64,000 nt of DNA, from NCBI GenBank assembly GCA_019912965.1, contig JAIOHM010000153.1, positions 1 through 64,000 on the forward strand, written 5' to 3'. The position numbers and the translations under genes are program-made. This document shows positions 43,236-50,576 of this stretch, in pieces. The stretch's first letter is position 1. The number at the start of each line of letters is the position of its first letter. The DNA is from Anaerolineae bacterium (lineage in GTDB: Bacteria; Chloroflexota; Anaerolineae; Aggregatilineales; Phototrophicaceae). The notes beneath the pieces were generated by a model. It saw only the letters and a program-made list of their open reading frames with translations. It was not told where the DNA came from and ran no database searches.

Positions 43236-43951
43236 GATTGGCGATGGAGAGTTTGCAAGTCACGTACTGTGGTTGGGGTGTAGTACAGATCACGCTCAAG
43301 TGGCAGTCCAAATGCCCCGCGCACGCCTTCCAATTCTGTCCATGAAAAGTAGCCTAACTCAACTTCAATGCCAGCGACCAAGCCAAAAAACAAATCTTCC
43401 CCATCAAATTCCGTTGGATACCATGTCCATGCACTGCCTGGTGCAAAGAACTTCACAGGGGCAACGGCATTCAAGCCCAGTTTTTCACCACTGTACAATT
43501 CGGGCAACGCTGCACGCGAAACCCCATCCAAGAGTTCCATTGCATAGTCTGGAAAACGGTTGATGTTGGCAATTTGGTTGGTCTGGATATCATAGCGGAT
43601 GTGATACCCGTTTCCTGACTGGGGATGAGCTATCACCAGCGTATCATCCCCGCGTTTGCCGACCAAATAGCCGTATTCCTGGCCGAAGGCTTCGGCATCG
43701 CTAAACGCAGCATCACGGCTTTGGTTTCGCAACAATTCGAGCGCACTGAAGATATGCACAACGCCACCAGCGGTGGTGCTATCTGAGAGTTCGCGGGTGA
43801 GGGTGGAAGGAAAGGAAAGGAGGGGATATTTCTTGCCCTTGAGCCACTCCTGTTTATATCGAGCAGCCAGCACATCGCCATGCAAGTTCAACAACCCTGA
43901 AATGGGAGTCGTGTCAAAAGCAGTTGGCTGTGATTTTTCGTGCCAGGGCAT
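43232..43951 (-). CDS. DUF2958-containing protein
   Basis: A 239 aa protein. The N-terminal part (to about 165) is unknown. The C-terminal about 75 residues match DUF2958: APGSAWTWYPTEFDGEDLFF, then ELGYFSWTELEGVRG and LPLERDLYY. DUF2958 proteins are common on conjugative plasmids and integrative elements; their molecular role is not established. It is divergent from the primase gene at 44068. Confidence 0.82.
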   Translation of the reverse strand: MPWHEKSQPTAFDTTPISGLLNLHGDVLAARYKQEWLKGKKYPLLSFPSTLTRELSDSTTAGGVVHIFSALELLRNQSRDAAFSDAEAFGQEYGYLVGKRGDDTLVIAHPQSGNGYHIRYDIQTNQIANINRFPDYAMELLDGVSRAALPELYSGEKLGLNAVAPVKFFAPGSAWTWYPTEFDGEDLFFGLVAGIEVELGYFSWTELEGVRGAFGLPLERDLYYTPTTVRDLQTLHRQS

Positions 43952-44067
43952 AAGGAAGGATATTCAGCATAGCATGGGTTCTTCTTCCATTCCAAGAGGC
44001 AAATACGAGTGCATCGGCGAATATGGGGGTTGATGGAAGAACACCACATCATGCTACACTAGCATCT

Positions 44068-45048
44068 ATGGGACAGCAGGAGACAGCCCGCAGCATGGAG
44101 ATTAATCCGCTTGTGCTGGAAGGCTATGCCAGAGCCTTCATTTCCCGATTTGACCGCTATGCGATTCAGAAGCCTGAGGGGGATTATGGAGCAGTCAAAC
44201 ATCCCCTGACTCTGCATCATGTTGAGCAGCATTTTCGAGGGGAGATAACGCTCGGTGCATATGCCCTTACTCCTCAGAATCACGCCCATTGGATTTGTTT
44301 TGATGCGGACGATGACGACATGTTTACTCACGTTCAGGAGCTTGCCAAAGAACTCGCAAACCAAGCTATTCCCGCGTACATCGAACCCTCCCGACGGGGT
44401 GGACATGTCTGGTTATTCACGCCCCCGCTTTCTGGCACAGATGCTCGACGCTTTGGGAAACAGCTACTTGCTGAGCATCATATTGAGCATATGGAACTGT
44501 ATCCCAAGCAATCTAGTCTCATCACTGGCCCTGGTTCATTTGTCCGCCTGCCGTTGGGCATCCATCGTAAGAGTGGCCGCCGTTATCACTTTGTGACTTT
44601 TACAGGTGAACCGCTTGCCCCCACCATTCGAGAACAAATTGCCATTTTAGCGACGCCAGAGCGCGTCCCGCAGACTTTTATTGACCACATCCTATCCAGC
44701 GCCCCAGAAGCCAAACCTGTGTTCCCCACTCCCCGCTTTCAGCGGAAGAATGTCATCACAGGCGATACCCCATCTGAGCGCATAAAAAACCGCGTGAGTG
44801 TGTATGATTTTGTTTCTCAATATGTCGAATTGGATCAAAGTGGGCGTGGACTGTGCCCCTTCCACGACGATCATGTTCAGAGCTTTTCCGTGAATCAGCA
44901 GGACAATTATTGGAATTGTTTTGCCGAGTGTGGCAAGCCCTCTGGCGGATCGGTCATTGATTTTTGGATGCGTTGGCGGGAAACGCACGGCGAAAGCGCG
45001 GATTTCAAACTGACTATTGTTGAGCTGATCGGGCTTTTGAATTTGTGA
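44068..45048 (+). CDS. TOTE-type archaeo-eukaryotic primase with CHC2 zinc finger
   Basis: A 326 aa protein from ATG 44068. The N-terminal AEP domain has WICFDADDDD (metal-binding acids), YIEPSRRGGHVWLF and LPLGIHRKSGRRYHF. The C-terminal 75 residues are a CHC2 zinc finger: LCPFHDDHVQSFSVN, then YWNCFAECGKPSGG (CxxH/CxxxC). This matches primases of the TOTE kind, which initiate primer synthesis on mobile elements. It opens a plus-strand module leading to the iterons at 46778. A TACACT box at 44055-44060 could allow leaderless transcription. Confidence 0.87.
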   Translation: MGQQETARSMEINPLVLEGYARAFISRFDRYAIQKPEGDYGAVKHPLTLHHVEQHFRGEITLGAYALTPQNHAHWICFDADDDDMFTHVQELAKELANQAIPAYIEPSRRGGHVWLFTPPLSGTDARRFGKQLLAEHHIEHMELYPKQSSLITGPGSFVRLPLGIHRKSGRRYHFVTFTGEPLAPTIREQIAILATPERVPQTFIDHILSSAPEAKPVFPTPRFQRKNVITGDTPSERIKNRVSVYDFVSQYVELDQSGRGLCPFHDDHVQSFSVNQQDNYWNCFAECGKPSGGSVIDFWMRWRETHGESADFKLTIVELIGLLNL

Positions 45049-45146
45049 CCGCTCCCCTATCCCCTCCTTGACAAGGAGTTGTTCTCTATGCTTATCATGG
45101 GATAGACCCCTAAAAGGTCTGGAAAGTCCTCTGACTTTGATAGCCT

Positions 45147-45980
45147 ATGACTGCCTCACCATTTGATAGACCAACCTATTTGGATAAGTTTGGCTTGAAA
45201 GAGCCGCCTTATTCCACCAACCCTGATGAACGGTTTTTATTTCTCACGGACAACCATCAGGAAGCGATGGCAATGGCCGCACGGGTGATTACGCAGCATG
45301 AGGGTGCAGCGTTGATTTATGGCGAAAAAGGGACAGGCAAAACAACCATTATGAGGCGGTTAATTACAGAAATGTCTAACCTCCCTGATCGGTTTCATAT
45401 TGCGACTATCGCCGCTGGCGAACATTGCCCCACTCCTTTTCAACTGGTGCAGGAAGTGATTGAAGGCTTTGGCGGGGAATGCCGCTCAAACAATCGAAAA
45501 GGGCGGTATGACCAACTGAAAGCGATTTTGCTTGAAGATTACAAGCAAAACATCATTCCCGTGCTTTTGATTGATGAGGCACAGCAACTTGAGGCGCAGG
45601 CGCTTGAGAGTTTACGAGGGTACTTGAACTTCGAAACCGCTACGGAAAAGGTTTTGCAGATCATTCTTTTTGCAATGCCCAATATCGTCCGTAAACTGGC
45701 TTATGTACCCAGCCTCCGCAATCGGTTAGTGCGGACAGAACTGGATCGAATGAGTGAGGCTGTTCTCGCGAAAATGCTGGAATGGCGCTTTATCCAGGCA
45801 GGGGGAAAAGTGTTTCCTTTTGAAGTTGAAGCGATGCAAGCGCTATATCAATTAACGAAAGGCCATCCCCGTACCGCTTGTGGGATAGCCGTTCTCGCTC
45901 TTGAAGTCGCGGCAGCCAGGAACACCTTTATCACACCAAGCATCATTCAGGAAGCAGCAAATAAGCGGTTTGTTGACTAA
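45147..45980 (+). CDS. ExeA/GspA-family AAA ATPase
   Basis: A 277 aa ATPase. Walker A is GEKGTGKTT (59-67) and Walker B VLLIDEAQ (139-146); sensor-type residues are in LRNRLVRTELDRMSE. The family includes ExeA/GspA ATPases and TniB/MuB-type element proteins that act on DNA or protein machines. The small gene at 45985 follows by 4 bases. In this context it likely helps replication initiation or partition; that is an inference. Confidence 0.83.
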   Translation: MTASPFDRPTYLDKFGLKEPPYSTNPDERFLFLTDNHQEAMAMAARVITQHEGAALIYGEKGTGKTTIMRRLITEMSNLPDRFHIATIAAGEHCPTPFQLVQEVIEGFGGECRSNNRKGRYDQLKAILLEDYKQNIIPVLLIDEAQQLEAQALESLRGYLNFETATEKVLQIILFAMPNIVRKLAYVPSLRNRLVRTELDRMSEAVLAKMLEWRFIQAGGKVFPFEVEAMQALYQLTKGHPRTACGIAVLALEVAAARNTFITPSIIQEAANKRFVD

Positions 45981-45984
45981 AAAT

Positions 45985-46377
45985 ATGACCAACTTATTTT
46001 CAAGTTTGCAAAAGGCAGCAGAGGAACAAGAACAGACTTTACAACGTGGCACTCCCCTGCCGATGAAGGCAGAAACAGCGTCAGAACGGGATGCTCAAAA
46101 TATTGCTCAAAAACCTGCTCAAGTGAGCAAACCTTTGAGTAAATCCGTGAACAAATCTTTGAACAAAGGGTTGAGCCATCATTTATCCCAGGATGCAATC
46201 GAAGAATTAGCTTTTCGCCTGCGAAAAACGCCACAGTCAAAAATTAACGCGAATGTACCCCTTGAGTGGAGAGAGAAAATTGATGCTCTTGCATTTCAAC
46301 TTAAAGTCGGGAAGTACGAACTCTTAACCTATATCGTCGGGGTGTTTTTGGGTGAAGTAGAGCAGCCCCAATCCTAA
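45985..46377 (+). CDS. Small basic protein, possible DNA-binding partner
   Basis: A 130 aa protein from ATG 45985. The N-terminal part has a repeated Ser/Lys/Asn pattern (KPLSKSVNKSLNKGLSHH). The C-terminal 60 residues (IEELAFRLRKTPQSKINANV, LEWREKIDALAFQLK) may be a small helical DNA-binding domain. It is sandwiched between the ATPase and HTH genes with 4-base gaps, so it is co-transcribed. The role is unknown; a ParB/RHH-like function is possible. Confidence 0.65.
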   Translation: MTNLFSSLQKAAEEQEQTLQRGTPLPMKAETASERDAQNIAQKPAQVSKPLSKSVNKSLNKGLSHHLSQDAIEELAFRLRKTPQSKINANVPLEWREKIDALAFQLKVGKYELLTYIVGVFLGEVEQPQS

Positions 46378-46381
46378 GTCT

Positions 46382-46768
46382 ATGGAGCAGCTAACAAGTG
46401 GCCTCATCCAGTCGCGAGTTGATCGGGTCATTATCCAGAGTGAAATGCTCAGGTCTGGTTTTGCAGCCCTGCCTTATCTGGTGATGCGGGATAAAAGCCT
46501 TTCGCTTGGAGCAAGAATGACCTATGCCTTTTTACTCATGTATGCGTGGCAAGAGGGGAGTTGTTTTGCTGGACAAAAGAAACTTGCCGAGGAAATGGGC
46601 GTGAGTGAAAGACAGCTCCAACGATACATTTACGAACTGAGAGATACAAACTACATCGCAGTGGAGCGAAAGGATAAGCGGTACAACAATACCTATGTTG
46701 TTTTGGACAGGAAGAAGCCGTTTAAGCTAAAGCGTGGTAAGGGAAAAGTTGTGGAAAAAATGGCCTAA
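46382..46768 (+). CDS. HTH replication-initiator-like protein
   Basis: A 128 aa protein of the helix-turn-helix type found in plasmid replication proteins. LSLGARMTYAFLLMYAWQEG leads to the HTH LAEEMGVSERQLQRYIYELR and the wing IAVERKDKRYNNTYVVLD. The basic end KRGKGKVVEKMA follows. It ends 9 bases before the iterons at 46778, so it is the likely iteron-binding protein (inference). The expected later Rep domains are absent, so it could instead be a regulator. Confidence 0.75.
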   Translation: MEQLTSGLIQSRVDRVIIQSEMLRSGFAALPYLVMRDKSLSLGARMTYAFLLMYAWQEGSCFAGQKKLAEEMGVSERQLQRYIYELRDTNYIAVERKDKRYNNTYVVLDRKKPFKLKRGKGKVVEKMA

Positions 46769-46777
46769 TCTGAGGAT

Positions 46778-46846
46778 GATACGACATGTATGTCGTATCC
46801 GACACGACACCCGTGTCCGATCCGATACGACATGGATGTCCTGTCC
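46778..46846. repeat. Three 23-bp palindromic iterons
   Basis: Units start at 46778, 46801 and 46824, each 23 bases. Unit 1 is GATACGACAT-GT-ATGTCGTATC, perfectly palindromic; unit 3 matches it at 20 of 23 positions and unit 2 at 16. All follow the pattern GAYACGACAY, two bases, RTGTC. Tandem palindromic repeats beside an HTH gene are typical of iteron origins or of autoregulatory operators. Confidence 0.8.
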
Positions 46847-47012
46847 TATATCTAATAGACCTAGTGAAATAGACCCCAAAAAATAGACGCAGTAGCGAAG
46901 GCAATTTAAAAATTTGTGGATAAGTTGCGATATAGATTGATCTGTTATATCGATAGTCTAATATCGTTCAAAGGCCTTGTTCAAAAGTTCATTTGAACAG
47001 TTTTTTTGAACA
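46847..47012. other. Candidate replication origin (AT-rich DNA and DnaA box)
   Basis: TGTGGATAA (46915-46923) is a perfect DnaA box (TTATCCACA) on the minus strand. AATAGAC repeats lie at about 46854, 46869 and 46882. AT-rich DNA follows. TGTTCAAAA (46978-46986) pairs with TTTTGAACA (47004-47012), enclosing GTTCA-TT-TGAAC (46987-46998). Together with the iterons, this is a likely origin of replication. Confidence 0.65.
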
Positions 47013-47234
47013 TAGTTGGCTATTTTTGAATCAACTTTAAGGTTGCAGAGTCCGCACATACCTCAGCATATAGTCCCTCATCTTGGGTGCGAACCCTCTA
47101 GTAGCCAGTGATGCTGCTGAAGAAAACCCAAACATGCGGCTTTCCTCATGGAGGCATCGGGCTATTCGGCAAATCACGGCGGGATAAACCCTTGTGATTT
47201 CGGCTCTCATATCCCTCAACCCCCAATCGTCAAC
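47013..47234. other. Intergenic region left of the branched structure
   Basis: About 220 bases. An overlapping minus-strand frame (47037-47294, 85 aa) has no domain or ribosome-binding site and crosses into the structured region, so I do not treat it as a gene. The stretch could be leader or structured RNA. Confidence 0.3.
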
Positions 47235-47417
47235 CCGCGCCCCCGTCGCGCTTTTGTTCACCCTACGGGATGACCAAAAATCGCGACCACCCATACCGCC
47301 GCCGCCGACAAATTAAGGAATTTTGTCATCGTCGTCGGACGTAACCCACAGTCTAGATAAATCTGACTGTGACTTACTCGGTCTGGGTGGTCGCGCTTAC
47401 GCACGACGGGGGCGCGG
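47235..47417. ncRNA. Branched secondary structure (RNA or DNA)
   Basis: A 183-base region folds as a multi-arm structure. The outer stem CCGCGCCCCCGTCG (47235-47248) pairs with 47404-47417 over 14 bases. Inside, TTTTGTTCA/TGACCAAAA (47252-47260 and 47271-47279) is one hairpin, CGCGACCACCCA (47282-47293) pairs with 47384-47395 over 12 bases, and CACAGTC/GACTGTG (47347-47371) is another hairpin. Strand and type are not determined. It may be an ncRNA, an oriT or a single-strand origin. Confidence 0.5.
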
Positions 47418-47589
47418 CGAGTCGTACCGAATCGAGTTGAGACGAGGCCGAACAGAGATGCATTGAGCTGAGCAGGGAAGAACAGGGCTGAAACCCGATA
47501 TGTTATACTACCGCTGCTGAAAGGTGAGACAATCTTTCAACAGCTAGCTTGGTTTGAGCAGAGAGGTCAACCAAACTACGAAGGGCACC
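47418..47589. other. Structured intergenic region
   Basis: About 170 bases with further hairpins, including GCTGCTGAAAG/CTTTCAACAGC at about 47512-47543. TGTTATACT at about 47501-47509 is an extended -10-like box on the plus strand. No gene was found. Confidence 0.35.
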
Positions 47590-47727
47590 CTATTTTCGGC
47601 GATTTCGTCGAAACGGTTTTATAGGTTTTACAGGTCGGGTTAGTCGTTCAAGGACTAGCCCGATTGCTATAACTGCACCTACAATCCCTTCGGGGGTTTG
47701 AAGTACTGTTCCAATGGGTTGAAACAT
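47590..47727 (-). CDS. Small 45 aa membrane-type protein
   Basis: From ATG 47727 the frame encodes MFQPIGTVLQTPEGIVGAVI, then AIGLVLERLTRPVKPIKPFR and RNRRK. AAGGAGGTGAAGTACAGT lies upstream, a strong Shine-Dalgarno. One hydrophobic helix (IVGAVIAIGLVL) and a very basic C-terminus are visible. The gene is too short for usual ORF calling. Role unknown; its place in the origin/transfer region suggests an element function. Confidence 0.6.
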   Translation of the reverse strand: MFQPIGTVLQTPEGIVGAVIAIGLVLERLTRPVKPIKPFRRNRRK

Positions 47728-47882
47728 ACTGTACTTCACCTCCTTTCGTCAGTGACCAGCTAGGGGCAGCGATATACACTACAAGCATTTGTCTCACCTT
47801 ACAGAGCGTCGGCGCAGTACCTTCATGCTGCTTGCTTGGTATATCAATCTAGCGAGGTCGGGGATAGGGGAGCCACCTAGTT
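47728..47882. other. Region between the two small genes
   Basis: About 155 bases between the small genes. GAAGTAC/GTACTTC repeats flank the start of the 45 aa gene and could form a hairpin with its ribosome-binding site. No other feature was found. Confidence 0.3.
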
Positions 47883-48032
47883 TTAAGGTTGCTCGTCTTC
47901 GAGTGCTTCCATCTTTAAGAGGGTAAGCTGCTCGAACTCCTGCAGGAGCTTTTGGCAGGCTTGAATGGTTTCCAATCGTTTTTCAAGAAGTTTGATCTTC
48001 TCGGAGACTGGGAGTGATGACCAACGCGCCAT
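47883..48032 (-). CDS. Small 49 aa coiled-coil protein
   Basis: From ATG 48032 the frame encodes MARWSSLPVSEKIKLLEKRL, ETIQACQKLLQEFEQLTLLK, then MEALEDEQP. GGAGGTGAT is just upstream (48037-48047), near-perfect. The Leu-heptad pattern predicts a coiled coil. It is upstream of the 45 aa gene on the same strand, so both may be one small operon. No family recognised. Confidence 0.62.
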   Translation of the reverse strand: MARWSSLPVSEKIKLLEKRLETIQACQKLLQEFEQLTLLKMEALEDEQP

Positions 48033-48661
48033 ACATATCACCTCCTCGCTTTGCGATAGTGACCCGCAAAGGTCTTGCGCCTAACGGTGCAAGAAGGTAC
48101 GCACTCTGTACTATTCAGTATACCCTGAAAATTGGGTTTGCGGCTGTCGTAATAGACTAAATTGTCAAGCGGATTTTGAAAGAAACCACAGCAATAAGTT
48201 CTTGCCCGCAGGCGGGGACGCATTAGCAACCCGTTTTGTTCGCCACGCAATCCGTTTTTACTGGGGCTGTCCTTCCCAACGGAATTAGACACGTCTTCAA
48301 ACGGGTAGTAATGCTCTTACGGACAGGTAAGAGACCAGCATCGCTGTGCAGATAGCTTCGCTGCCGCCCCAAACTCCCACGGTAATTTCCAGCATAGCAC
48401 ACCAAAACCCCTCTAAAAACCGTCGAAAATGTTCAGGCACAGCTTTGTGTCACTGGTGTCTTAATTTGCCCGCAAACTTGATTTGGTGAAGCGAGAGGGG
48501 CATTGCGGAAGGGGTGTCACTGGATTCCATACCTCATTTGCACCTCATTATTTTCTGAACCGAGAAAACATGAGAGGTGTCAGCAGCCCTCTCTACGGGT
48601 CTAGGCCATCTCTCCATATCACCCATAGCTCCTGCTTTTCCATTGTGTCCCCACGTCTTAC
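48033..48661. other. Structured non-coding region
   Basis: About 630 bases upstream of the two small genes. Overlapping minus-strand frames (for example 48038-48292 and 48223-48405) lack domains. Hairpin-rich DNA near 48300-48370 suggests an RNA leader or transfer DNA. No gene is supported. Confidence 0.35.
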
Positions 48662-48730
48662 CGTGTCAAGGGCTTCGCAAGTCGCTGTTTTGGATGAGAT
48701 TTCAATGGTGAAACAGCGACCCTTGACACG
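48662..48730. repeat. Long interrupted inverted repeat (oriT candidate)
   Basis: CGTGTCAAGG (48662-48671) pairs with CCTTGACACG (48721-48730) and GTCGCTGTTT (48681-48690) pairs with AAACAGCGAC (48711-48720), both perfect, with a 9-base bulge in one arm. The central loop is 20 bases. Inverted repeats of this form near transfer-type genes may mark a nick region. Confidence 0.5.
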
Positions 48731-48877
48731 TCTTGCTGCGTATCGTTGCTATTCGATTTTTTGAGGAACTGGTTTGGGAGGCTTTGTTGCTTCGGTTTTC
48801 AGTTGAATGGAAAAAAGCAGCAGTAGCTATGGGTTAGCTCCTGCATTGATGTTAGAGACAGGAGGTGATGGAAACAA

Positions 48878-48904
48878 AAAAGCGCCGTTTAGAGCGACGC
48901 TTTT
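48878..48904. terminator. Hairpin before the radC gene
   Basis: AAAAGCG (48878-48884) pairs with CGCTTTT (48898-48904). GGAGGTGATGG at 48861-48871 precedes a 29-residue frame that this hairpin would sit in, so it may be a leader attenuator. Weak evidence. Confidence 0.35.
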
Positions 48905-48981
48905 GGTTAGTAGATTACCCATTATACAGCGGGAAATCATCCCGTTTCTTTGTATAGCAGATTATTGAAAGGAGTTCAATT

Positions 48982-49398
48982 ATGATCATTCAACTTTCAG
49001 ATAAACAAAAGCAGATTTCCAAACCTGAAGACGTATATAAAGTCTTACAAGCATTACTTGTGTTAGAAGATGAGGTTGATCGTGAAAAAGAACATTTCTG
49101 GGTGTTCCAGCTTGATACACGACATCGTATTAAAGCGCTAGAATTAGTATCACTCGGAATCCTAAACGCGAGCCTGGTACATCCTCGTGAAGTTTTTACG
49201 AGGGCAATTGCCAGCTTATGTAATGGTATTTTGGTAGCCCATAATCATCCAAGTGGCGATCCAACACCATCACAAGATGACTTGCTGATTACGAAGCGAT
49301 TGAAAGATGCGGGTATATTACTCGATATTCCGCTCATAGATCATATCATTTGTACTGAAGATAACTTCCTGAGTTTCAAAGACCAAGGGTTGATCTAA
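48982..49398 (+). CDS. radC: RadC-type JAB domain protein
   Basis: A 138 aa RadC-like protein with only the JAB/MPN metalloprotease-like domain; the N-terminal HhH of full-length RadC is absent. The motif is VAHNHPSGDPTPSQDDLLIT, preceded by the typical SLGILNASLVHPREVF. AAGGAG lies 8 bases before the ATG. Short RadC proteins are common on mobile elements; the role is not established. A strong terminator follows at 49402. Confidence 0.9.
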   Translation: MIIQLSDKQKQISKPEDVYKVLQALLVLEDEVDREKEHFWVFQLDTRHRIKALELVSLGILNASLVHPREVFTRAIASLCNGILVAHNHPSGDPTPSQDDLLITKRLKDAGILLDIPLIDHIICTEDNFLSFKDQGLI

Positions 49399-49401
49399 GT
49401 C

Positions 49402-49443
49402 AAGGGGCTGTAGGCTATCAAATGGTCTACAGCCCCTTTTTTA
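49402..49443 (+). terminator. Rho-independent terminator of radC
   Basis: AAGGGGCTGTAG (49402-49413) pairs with CTACAGCCCCTT (49427-49438), followed by TTTTT. A strong terminator 4 bases past the radC stop. Confidence 0.9.
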
Positions 49444-49598
49444 TACTCGCTCCATTTCGGAGAAAACAGCTTGGGGTGGCCACTTGCCTCACGGCATCCA
49501 AAACGCCTTTAACAGCCCATTTTGCTCGAAAGGGGTAAATTCCCACTTGATGATGGAAAAGCCCCGCAAACAAGATTGTACGAGGCGAGAGCGGTATT

Positions 49599-50477
49599 CT
49601 AGGAGACCGATGCAACCAGAGCAATCGGCGTATCAATCGTTGCCCGCCACCAGATCGGTTCGATGAAGAAACTGCCAGGGTGAAAGGCTTGTTCATAGGT
49701 TGTGAAGTAAAAGACTTTGGCTGCATCTCCGAGCTTTTCCGCTGTTTGCTTCATTTTGAGGGCGATTCCTTCATCCAGACAAAAATACAGCCAGTTACCT
49801 CCTGCTTTTTCTCCGTAGCGGGTTGCAAATTCTGGGCTATGGCGGACATAGTGTAATTGTGGGCGAAACTTCTCTTCTAACAGGCGGGGTTGGTCTTTTC
49901 GCGCTAGTTCCACCTCCACGAAATAGCGGCGGTGTTTCCCATTGGGCATCACCAAATGGCTAAAGTCATCGGGGATGATAGCGCGTCGTTTGCTTTTGCC
50001 ATCTGGCAGGGGAACAGTAATCACATCATGGTTGCTGTCGAATTCGAGCGAATTGGTACTTTCAATAAGGCTTGATCCAATGGTTGGGAGTGCCGCGCGG
50101 ATCGCAATCCGAACATCATTGACGACCACATCATGATGGACACGGCTATCTCGATCCCCTTTGAGACGGAACTTGAGGCTATCTCCATAGGTTTGACGGA
50201 GAAAGGAAATCGCTTCTTTGTCGAGGAAGTATGCCATATACGGGTGACTATTGCGCTCTTTGCGGTCAAACCGATTAACATAGCGATTTTGGTAGAGGAG
50301 AGTCATGCGTTCTTTCATGCGTCGTTCACTGGAAAAGAACATCCGCAACAACTGATAATCCGCAACAACCCCGTTGTATTCATAAATGGCTTCGAGCATC
50401 TGTTTATCGCGTGGTGTGAGTCCCATCACAGGAGGGGTGTCTGTACGCGAAAAATACGGTAGGCGTTTTTTGGGCAT
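49599..50477 (-). CDS. Replic_Relax-family replication-relaxation protein
   Basis: A 292 aa protein from ATG 50477 (MPKKRLPYFSRTDTPPVMGL), with GGGAAG upstream. GLTPRDKQMLEAIYEYNGVV starts an N-terminal winged helix (residues about 25-75). The rest resembles Replic_Relax proteins: VHHDVVVNDVRIAIRAAL and PDDFSHLVMPNGKHRRYFVE carry possible acidic active residues. These proteins act in plasmid replication or mobilisation. It is the last gene of the plus-flank minus-strand transfer operon, 99 bases after the VirD4-like gene. Confidence 0.8.
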   Translation of the reverse strand: MPKKRLPYFSRTDTPPVMGLTPRDKQMLEAIYEYNGVVADYQLLRMFFSSERRMKERMTLLYQNRYVNRFDRKERNSHPYMAYFLDKEAISFLRQTYGDSLKFRLKGDRDSRVHHDVVVNDVRIAIRAALPTIGSSLIESTNSLEFDSNHDVITVPLPDGKSKRRAIIPDDFSHLVMPNGKHRRYFVEVELARKDQPRLLEEKFRPQLHYVRHSPEFATRYGEKAGGNWLYFCLDEGIALKMKQTAEKLGDAAKVFYFTTYEQAFHPGSFFIEPIWWRATIDTPIALVASVS

Positions 50478-50576
50478 TATGGACTTCCCATCACTCACAG
50501 GCGATAGGGGGATGGCCGTGTATGGCGGCAGAGGGGTGAGGGAAAAACTGCCCATACCGTCACTATACCATATCCC

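Noticed and set aside
47037-47294. 85 aa minus-strand frame in the origin region
   Set aside because: No domain, no ribosome-binding site, and it crosses the branched structure at 47235-47417.
48223-48405. 60 aa frame upstream of the small genes
   Set aside because: Composition is not protein-like, no Shine-Dalgarno, and the region is rich in hairpins.
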